The notes below the pieces were generated by a model that worked only from the letters and a program-made list of their open reading frames with translations, was not told the origin of the DNA and did not search any database. The position numbers were made by a program, and so were the translations under genes. DNA of 10,407 nt. Source: Bacillota bacterium. Lineage in GTDB: Bacteria > Bacillota > Bacilli > Paenibacillales > NBRC-103111. Below are positions 6,337-10,407 of this stretch, one piece after another. The stretch covers positions 1-10,407 of the forward strand of contig JAEWMH010000231.1 of NCBI GenBank assembly GCA_023393235.1, read 5' to 3'. The first letter of the stretch is position 1. Each line of letters begins with the position of its first letter.

Positions 6337-7845
6337 TTATTCCCCGGCAACGGGATATTCTTGAACCGGTACGGGTTTTACCGCTGGCTGAGTGACTTTT
6401 TTATCTGTCAGCCCCTGGATCAGCTGGTTCAGGTCAAGCCCCGATACTTCCTTTAGCATCTTGGGCGCCGTGGCCATGAGCTCGGTGACGTAGTTGCTCA
6501 CCCGCGCCGCGCCTTCTCCCTTGCCCGTATCCACCACGGTCAGTTGGTCGATGGAACGGATGGGATCGGCTATCTTGCCCGCCAGCTCCGGCAGCATCTT
6601 CACGACAATATCCAGCACGGCGGCTTCGCCGAACTTCTGGAAGGCATCCGCCAGCTTCTCCTTGGCTTCGGCTTCAGCAAGACCCCGCAAGCGGATAACC
6701 TCCGCCTCGGCAGTACCCTTGGCCCGCTCCGCGTCTGCCATGGCCAGACCCTCCAACCGCTTCTGCTCCGCGTTGGCCTTGGCCTCAGCCTCGATGCGGT
6801 ATTGCATGGCATCCGCTTCGCGCATGCGCTTCGTTCTATCTGCTTCTGCCGCCTGTTCGACGGAATATCTGTCGGCGTCGGCCTTTTTCTTCACTTCCGC
6901 ATCATACTGCTTCTCGCGGACGAGAATCTCCTTTTGCTGCAGGTCGATTTCCCGCTCCTTGCGCACCAGCTCGACCTTCATCTGTTCCTCCACGGCAATC
7001 TGCTTGGCCTTAGCTTCCTGAATGTAGTAGGCCTGATCGGCTTCCGCCTTGGCTGTATCCTGGTCTCTCTTAAAGGCGGCAACCTTCAGCTCCCGCTCCT
7101 TCTCGGCTTCGGCAATGTTCGTGTCGCGGAGCAGCTCCGCCTTTTTGCCCTCTTCCTCAGCCCTGGCCTTCTGAATCCGGGCATCCCGCACAGCGTCGGC
7201 TTCGGCAATCTCCGCATCCCGCTTAACGGCGGCAATCCTTGGTTTACCCAGGGCATCCAGATACCCCTGCTTGTCGCGGACATCCTTAATAGTGAAAGAA
7301 ACGATCTGCAGCCCCATCTTCTTCAGATCCTTGGCTGCCACACCCTGTACCTCTTGAGCGAAACGGTCCCGGTTCCGGTATACTTCCTCTACGGTCATGG
7401 AGCCCAGGATTGCCCGCAAGTGGCCTTCCAGCACTTCCTGCGCTTCCGACTTCAGCGCTTCAATGGGTTTGCCCATAAACTGCTCCGCCGCTGTCGCTAC
7501 GTCCTCTACGGAGCCGCCGATCTTGATAATGGCCACCCCGTCGGCAATAACCGGAACCCCTTGCTCCGTATACACCTCAGGCGTGGATACATCCAGCTTG
7601 TGGGATAACAGGGAGAGGAATTGGGACGCTTGGAACACGGGCCAGATAAACGCGCCGCCGCCTCTGACAATTTTGATTTTGCGGCCGGAGCCATCGTCGG
7701 TGTCCACATTCTTGCTCCCCAAAAACGATCCGGTGACAATCATTGCCTCATCCGGTCCCACCGTTTTGTACCGGGCCATAAAGGCCAGCCCCAATAACAC
7801 AATGACGCCTACTACAATAGCAGGAATGATCAAAAATTCCGGCAT
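6337..7845 (-). CDS. floT: Flotillin-like protein FloT
   Basis: A 502-residue flotillin, close to the length of Bacillus subtilis FloT (YuaG). Flotillins scaffold functional membrane microdomains, on which signalling and secretion proteins assemble. A hydrophobic N-terminal membrane segment (about residues 4-23) is followed by the SPFH/band-7 domain (about 25-200). A long charged coiled coil rich in EA repeats (about 200-400, such as AEAEKERE and RLRGLAEAEAKEKLADAF) comes next. The C-terminal tail (to residue 502) contains VVKMLPELAGKIADPI and ends PVAGE. AAGGAG lies 8 bases before ATG 7845. The upstream NfeD/YuaF-like gene ends 15 bases earlier, so the two form an operon, the same arrangement as yuaF-yuaG. 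Transcription probably starts at the sigma-W-type promoter at 8588-8613. Confidence 0.95.
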   Translation of the reverse strand: MPEFLIIPAIVVGVIVLLGLAFMARYKTVGPDEAMIVTGSFLGSKNVDTDDGSGRKIKIVRGGGAFIWPVFQASQFLSLLSHKLDVSTPEVYTEQGVPVIADGVAIIKIGGSVEDVATAAEQFMGKPIEALKSEAQEVLEGHLRAILGSMTVEEVYRNRDRFAQEVQGVAAKDLKKMGLQIVSFTIKDVRDKQGYLDALGKPRIAAVKRDAEIAEADAVRDARIQKARAEEEGKKAELLRDTNIAEAEKERELKVAAFKRDQDTAKAEADQAYYIQEAKAKQIAVEEQMKVELVRKEREIDLQQKEILVREKQYDAEVKKKADADRYSVEQAAEADRTKRMREADAMQYRIEAEAKANAEQKRLEGLAMADAERAKGTAEAEVIRLRGLAEAEAKEKLADAFQKFGEAAVLDIVVKMLPELAGKIADPIRSIDQLTVVDTGKGEGAARVSNYVTELMATAPKMLKEVSGLDLNQLIQGLTDKKVTQPAVKPVPVQEYPVAGE

Positions 7846-7860
7846 ACCTCAGTCTCCTTT

Positions 7861-8385
7861 TTAAAGGTTATTTTCAAAGCGGGACACAAACAGTACGCCG
7901 TCGCGGACATCCACCACTACGACCCGGTCTCCCGCCTGAATAGCGTTTCCGTCAAAGCTTTCGGCAATATGGTTGGAATTGCCCGCCCCCACCTTCACCA
8001 GCACCTCGCCGCAGCCGCCTGCGGGAATAGAGGTAATTACCTCGCCCAGCCGGCCGGAGAGCCCTTTCATGGTGTAGGCAGTGGAATTCTCTGTGTTCTT
8101 CATAGGCTTCACATAATAGCGCCCAACCAGGAAACCGATAACCGCCGCAATCGCAACTGCCACGACCGCCGCAAGCAGTGCCGGGATTGCCGTGTATTGC
8201 ACCAGCATGATGCCCGCTCCGCCAAATACGGTAATCCCGACAGCCAGCACCGTGGGATTCAGAAAATCCAAGGACAGAAAATCCAGCGCCCCGTCCAAAG
8301 CCGAGCTGACCAGATCCCCAAGCACAACCGTAACCAGCGTAAACAGCACGCCGAAGGCCAGGCATCCCCAAAACAGCTGCTCCAT
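7861..8385 (-). CDS. yuaF: NfeD-family membrane protein, YuaF-like
   Basis: A 174-residue membrane protein, matching the size of Bacillus subtilis YuaF. Three hydrophobic helices (about residues 4-24, 44-62 and 66-90) are followed by a soluble C-terminal domain (about 104-172; GRLGEVITSIPAGGCGEVLV, then GDRVVVVDVRDGVLFVSRF) with the alternating pattern of the NfeD OB-fold. NfeD proteins are commonly encoded next to SPFH proteins and act with them in microdomain organisation and membrane fluidity control. AGGAGGTG lies 8 bases before ATG 8385, so the start is firm. This is the first gene of the floT operon. Its leader of about 200 bases carries three hairpin repeats, the last ending just before the ribosome binding site. 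Confidence 0.93.
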   Translation of the reverse strand: MEQLFWGCLAFGVLFTLVTVVLGDLVSSALDGALDFLSLDFLNPTVLAVGITVFGGAGIMLVQYTAIPALLAAVVAVAIAAVIGFLVGRYYVKPMKNTENSTAYTMKGLSGRLGEVITSIPAGGCGEVLVKVGAGNSNHIAESFDGNAIQAGDRVVVVDVRDGVLFVSRFENNL

Positions 8386-8400
8386 GTAGTTGGCACCTCC

Positions 8401-8536
8401 TGAGAGTTTTCGCGTCAGCGAAAACTGGCTTCGTAAGCATATGCGAGGCTTTCCCTGGGGAAAGCCGGCATCGTAAGCATAACCTGAGTTTTCGCGTTAG
8501 CGAAACTGGCTTCATAAACATGGGGTAGGCGAACGC
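8401..8536. repeat. Three tandem hairpin repeats in the leader of the yuaF-floT operon
   Basis: Three units of about 40-42 bases each hold a hairpin and a conserved tail. Unit 1 stem: AGTTTTCGC/GCGAAAACT, loop GTCA (8405-8426). Unit 2 stem: GGCTTTCC/GGAAAGCC (8447-8466). Unit 3 stem: TTTCGC/GCGAAA, loop GTTA (8490-8505). On the + strand the tails read CTGGCTTCGTAAGCAT, CCGGCATCGTAAGCAT and CTGGCTTCATAAACAT. Unit 2 has a different stem sequence with its pairing kept, which suggests that the structure matters. A further partial element (GGGGTAGGCGAACGCTCCC, 8522-8540) follows. In the transcript the last hairpin ends 5 bases before AGGAGG. Confidence 0.75.
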
Positions 8537-8587
8537 TCCCTTTGTCCCAGTTAATTTCTAGTTTTGTTAAAGGCTGATACAGATATA

Positions 8588-8613
8588 TACGGCGAATTGT
8601 GAAAAAAGTTTCA
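8588..8613 (-). promoter_or_regulatory. Sigma-W-type ECF promoter of the yuaF-floT operon
   Basis: On the - strand TGAAAC (8613-8608) and CGTA (8591-8588) are separated by exactly 16 bases, with a T run after the -35. This is a full match to the B. subtilis sigma-W consensus TGAAAC-N16-CGTA, and the yuaF-floT operon of B. subtilis is a known sigma-W target. The start point should fall near 8580, giving a leader of roughly 195 bases. Which ECF factor of this organism uses the site is inferred. Confidence 0.85.
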
Positions 8614-8639
8614 AAATTGCAACTTTACGCAATAGACAA

Positions 8640-8680
8640 AAAACGGCCCCCTCCGGTTTTATCCGGAACAGTGCCGTTTT
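8640..8680 (-). terminator. Intrinsic terminator upstream of the sigma-W-type promoter
   Basis: AAAACGGC (8640-8647) pairs with GCCGTTTT (8673-8680), and inner TCCGG (8652-8656) pairs with CCGGA (8663-8667). On the - strand it ends in a run of six T followed by G, so it would stop transcripts coming from the 97-residue gene and insulate the yuaF-floT promoter 27 bases further on. On the + strand it ends TTTTATC and could also work weakly. Confidence 0.75.
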
Positions 8681-8987
8681 ATCAGCCGATCCTTTACAGT
8701 TGCTCACGCGGCTGCTCTAACGGAAGCCAGAGTCGCTATTTAAAGAAAAAGAGGGTATTACAAAATCTAACGGAAGCAGGCGCCGCTATTTGCTCGAAAA
8801 CAGCGCTAAACGAGCCGGCTTCCCGGAAATAGCGTCTGTGGCCGCCGTTAGATTTCCAAACCGGCCTTTTTGGGGCAAATAAGGGCTGTGGCTTCCGTTA
8901 AAATTCCGAACCCCAGCAGCCAGCCTTAGCAACCCGCTCACCACGCGCTGCCCGACCGTCTCCTTCGGCCCACTGCCCTCCGCCGTA
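8681..8987. other. Gene-free region between terminator and small gene
   Basis: About 300 bases with no credible gene. It holds four copies of the CTAACGGA...CGCTATTT repeat (8717-8901), described separately. The remainder (8681-8716 and 8902-8987) shows no recognisable feature. Confidence 0.7.
8717..8901. repeat. Four 25-bp CTAACGGA...CGCTATTT repeats, two direct then two inverted
   Basis: Copies at 8717-8741 and 8767-8791 run on the + strand; copies at 8827-8851 and 8877-8901 are inverted. Each is exactly 25 bases with outer blocks (C/T)TAACGG and (C/T)TATTT and a GC-rich variable centre. The middle pair forms a larger inverted structure (8763-8855): AAATCTAACGG (8763-8773) pairs with CCGTTAGATTT (8845-8855), CGCTATTT (8784-8791) with AAATAGCG (8827-8834), and GCTCG (8792-8796) with CGAGC (8811-8815). 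The family also occurs at 265-447. Confidence 0.8.
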
Positions 8988-9281
8988 CTAGATCAAACCG
9001 ATGGTGCGGGTGGCTTTCACGGGATAGCTCACTGTAAGCGTATGGTTCTGGCGGTGCCAGGTAATCAGGCTGTCCCCCAGATCAATGAAGGACTCGGTGC
9101 CCAGGCCATAGAACAGGTCATCTGACAGGGTCCGCAGGCAATCCCGGCGTTCCCTGGTTTTCATGGCGGCCCACTCCTCCTGCTCCATCTCAAAAAATTC
9201 GTGGCAACCTTCTATATCCATCAGAGCGTCCGTCAGCTCTTCGATAATGTCGTTGTATTCCCGGTTGAATTTTACCCCCAT
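8988..9281 (-). CDS. Small acidic hypothetical protein
   Basis: A 97-residue protein I do not recognise. It has no signal peptide or membrane helix. The N-terminal two-thirds is acidic and probably helical (EYNDIIEELTDALMDIEG, then FFEMEQEEWAAM and RERRDCLRTLSDDLFYGLG). The last third alternates like beta strands (DSLITWHRQNHTLTVSYPV). The even composition, an ATG at 9281 with GGGGGAG 7 bases upstream, and the lack of a competing frame support a real gene. It lies 181 bases downstream of the metallophosphoesterase gene on the same strand with no clear terminator between, so co-transcription is possible. A TACAAT hexamer on the - strand (9333-9328) could be its own -10, but no good -35 goes with it. 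Confidence 0.8.
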   Translation of the reverse strand: MGVKFNREYNDIIEELTDALMDIEGCHEFFEMEQEEWAAMKTRERRDCLRTLSDDLFYGLGTESFIDLGDSLITWHRQNHTLTVSYPVKATRTIGLI

Positions 9282-9462
9282 GATGCGTCTCCCCCAATTT
9301 TAAGCTTGTATGTATTGCATTACCTGCATTGTACACCAAAAACGGGAGAATATGCGATAGGATTGCGTCACATTGGATGAACGCCTCCGGCTGGGCATCA
9401 AGCTCCCGGCCGTGCCTCAGCCGCTTCCGAATCCCGTTACTGGACGGCAACGCGCCACCCAT

Positions 9463-10362
9463 TCAGGCCCTGTCCGTATCAGACAACGTATGAATGGTCA
9501 GCTCCGGCCTGCACCAGAACCGTACGGGAATCCCCGTTACCCCCACTCCCCGGTTGGTATACAGCTGGAAGATGTCATTGTTGGGCGGCCTGTACAACCC
9601 GTCGGGGTAGCGTTTGGCGCCGGGAACCCGAACTAAGGGTCCATGAAAGGGAAGCCGCACCTGGCCGCCGTGGCTGTGCCCCGACATTTGCAGAGAGATG
9701 GGATGCACCATCGTATTCAAGGCGTAATCCGGCGTATGGGCCAACAATATCATAAATTCATCCTTGGCCACCCCCTGGAGGGCGGTCTTGATGTTGGGCT
9801 TCCCGCGGCTGGAATCCTCCACCCCCAGCATGGTCATCAGCGCCCCGTCCTTTTCAACACGCACCGATTCGTTGCGGAGGACGCGGAACCCGGCATTTTG
9901 CAGAACACCCGCCACTTCCTTGTCGTTGAAATAATAGTCGTGGTTGCCCAGGACGGCGAACTTCCCCAGCGGCGCCTCCAGCTTGGCCAGAATGTCAGAC
10001 ATCTCCTTGCCTGCGGTTCCGATCTTACGGTCCACCAGATCCCCGGTAAAGCAGATCAGATCCGGCTTCTCCTTCATGATCCGGTTCACAAGGCTTTGCA
10101 GACGGCCCGGCCCAAAATGGAATTCATAATGCACGTCGCTGAAGTGGGCGATCCGGATACCCTGAAAAGCCGGAGGAATACGCGCCAACGCCAGCCGGGT
10201 ATGGACAACCTGAAGCCAACGGGGCTCCAGTGTGGTGACATAAGTTCCTCCCAAGGCGGCCACACCGGCCAGCCCCAGAGCCCAGCCCCCCATGGTTTTC
10301 AAAAATGTACGGCGGCTCATCGTCTGCGGCGGGGATTCGGGCGGCATCTCTACTTCCGGCAT
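9463..10362 (-). CDS. Tat-exported metallophosphoesterase, YkuE-like
   Basis: A 299-residue calcineurin-type phosphoesterase. The N-terminus carries a twin-arginine signal, SRRTFLK (residues 16-22) followed by a hydrophobic stretch to about residue 40, so the folded enzyme is probably exported by Tat to the membrane or wall. The metal-binding motifs are complete and in order: DVH (Asp76, His78), GDLVD (Asp108), GNHD (Asn140, His141), AHTPD (His209) and GHSHGGQ (His229, His231), consistent with a two-metal centre. The closest Bacillus model is YkuE, a Tat-dependent wall-associated metal-dependent phosphoesterase; YaeI/LpxG-type enzymes share the fold. The substrate is unknown. AGGAGG lies 8 bases before ATG 10362. 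An internal ATG at 10320 (MSRRTF) lacks a ribosome binding site. The promoter lies outside the window or in its last 45 bases. Confidence 0.92.
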   Translation of the reverse strand: MPEVEMPPESPPQTMSRRTFLKTMGGWALGLAGVAALGGTYVTTLEPRWLQVVHTRLALARIPPAFQGIRIAHFSDVHYEFHFGPGRLQSLVNRIMKEKPDLICFTGDLVDRKIGTAGKEMSDILAKLEAPLGKFAVLGNHDYYFNDKEVAGVLQNAGFRVLRNESVRVEKDGALMTMLGVEDSSRGKPNIKTALQGVAKDEFMILLAHTPDYALNTMVHPISLQMSGHSHGGQVRLPFHGPLVRVPGAKRYPDGLYRPPNNDIFQLYTNRGVGVTGIPVRFWCRPELTIHTLSDTDRA

Positions 10363-10407
10363 AGTCTCTGCCTCCTGCCTTGCAGCAAGCTTTTTCTATG
10401 CCATCCA

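Noticed and set aside
6544..7608. 354-residue + strand open frame antisense to floT
   Set aside because: Shadow of the repetitive coiled-coil codons of floT; no ribosome binding site and Leu-rich artefactual composition.
7952..8521. - strand frame starting in the hairpin repeats and overlapping yuaF (MFMKPVSLTRK...)
   Set aside because: No suitably spaced ribosome binding site; it only translates the repeat units and then yuaF out of frame.
9190..9462. - strand open frame between the phosphoesterase and the 97-residue gene
   Set aside because: No ribosome binding site before its ATG, it overlaps the better-supported 97-residue gene, and its translation is not protein-like.
1..10407. Search for a defence system, phage or novel mobile gene cluster
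   Set aside because: No nuclease, helicase, reverse transcriptase, transposase, integrase or toxin-antitoxin pair is visible; every sizeable gene fits a common housekeeping or envelope family.

Overview
The window looks like chromosomal DNA from a spore-forming, Gram-positive bacterium of the Paenibacillaceae, most likely a Paenibacillus. This is inferred from the moderately GC-rich coding sequence, strong AGGAGG-type ribosome binding sites, close counterparts of Bacillus subtilis YhgE, YuaF, FloT and YkuE, and families of short hairpin-forming intergenic repeats. No transposase, integrase, tRNA, rRNA or CRISPR array was seen. All genes look intact except the first, which the window edge cuts.

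Layout, left to right. (1) The last 38 codons of an unidentified + strand gene (1-117) contain a ten-C run. (2) A gene-free stretch (118-635) is filled with degenerate copies of a dispersed repeat and a five-unit tandem array, and ends at a bidirectional terminator (636-675). (3) Three - strand genes follow: a membrane sensor histidine kinase (3475-5334), a TetR regulator (2811-3386) and a YhgE/Pip-type membrane protein (699-2726). The gap before the regulator and the gap before yhgE carry matching operator-like sequences, which suggests that the regulator controls both itself and yhgE. (4) A + strand NAD(P)-binding oxidoreductase (5607-6272) converges on the next operon across a long hairpin. 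(5) The - strand NfeD/YuaF-like gene and floT (7861-8385, 6337-7845) form a tight operon. About 200 bases upstream is an exact match to the Bacillus sigma-W promoter consensus, and the leader between them holds three tandem hairpin repeats. (6) A repeat-rich, gene-free stretch (8681-8987) follows a terminator. (7) A small conserved-looking acidic protein (8988-9281) and a Tat-exported YkuE-like metallophosphoesterase (9463-10362), both on the - strand, complete the window.

The shared theme is the cell envelope: a membrane sensor kinase, a regulated Pip-like membrane protein, flotillin microdomain scaffolding under a probable envelope-stress sigma factor, and an exported phosphoesterase. The gene content is ordinary for the group. 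The less explained parts are the non-coding repeats, above all the triple-hairpin leader of the floT operon and the CTAACGGA...CGCTATTT family that occurs in both large intergenic regions.
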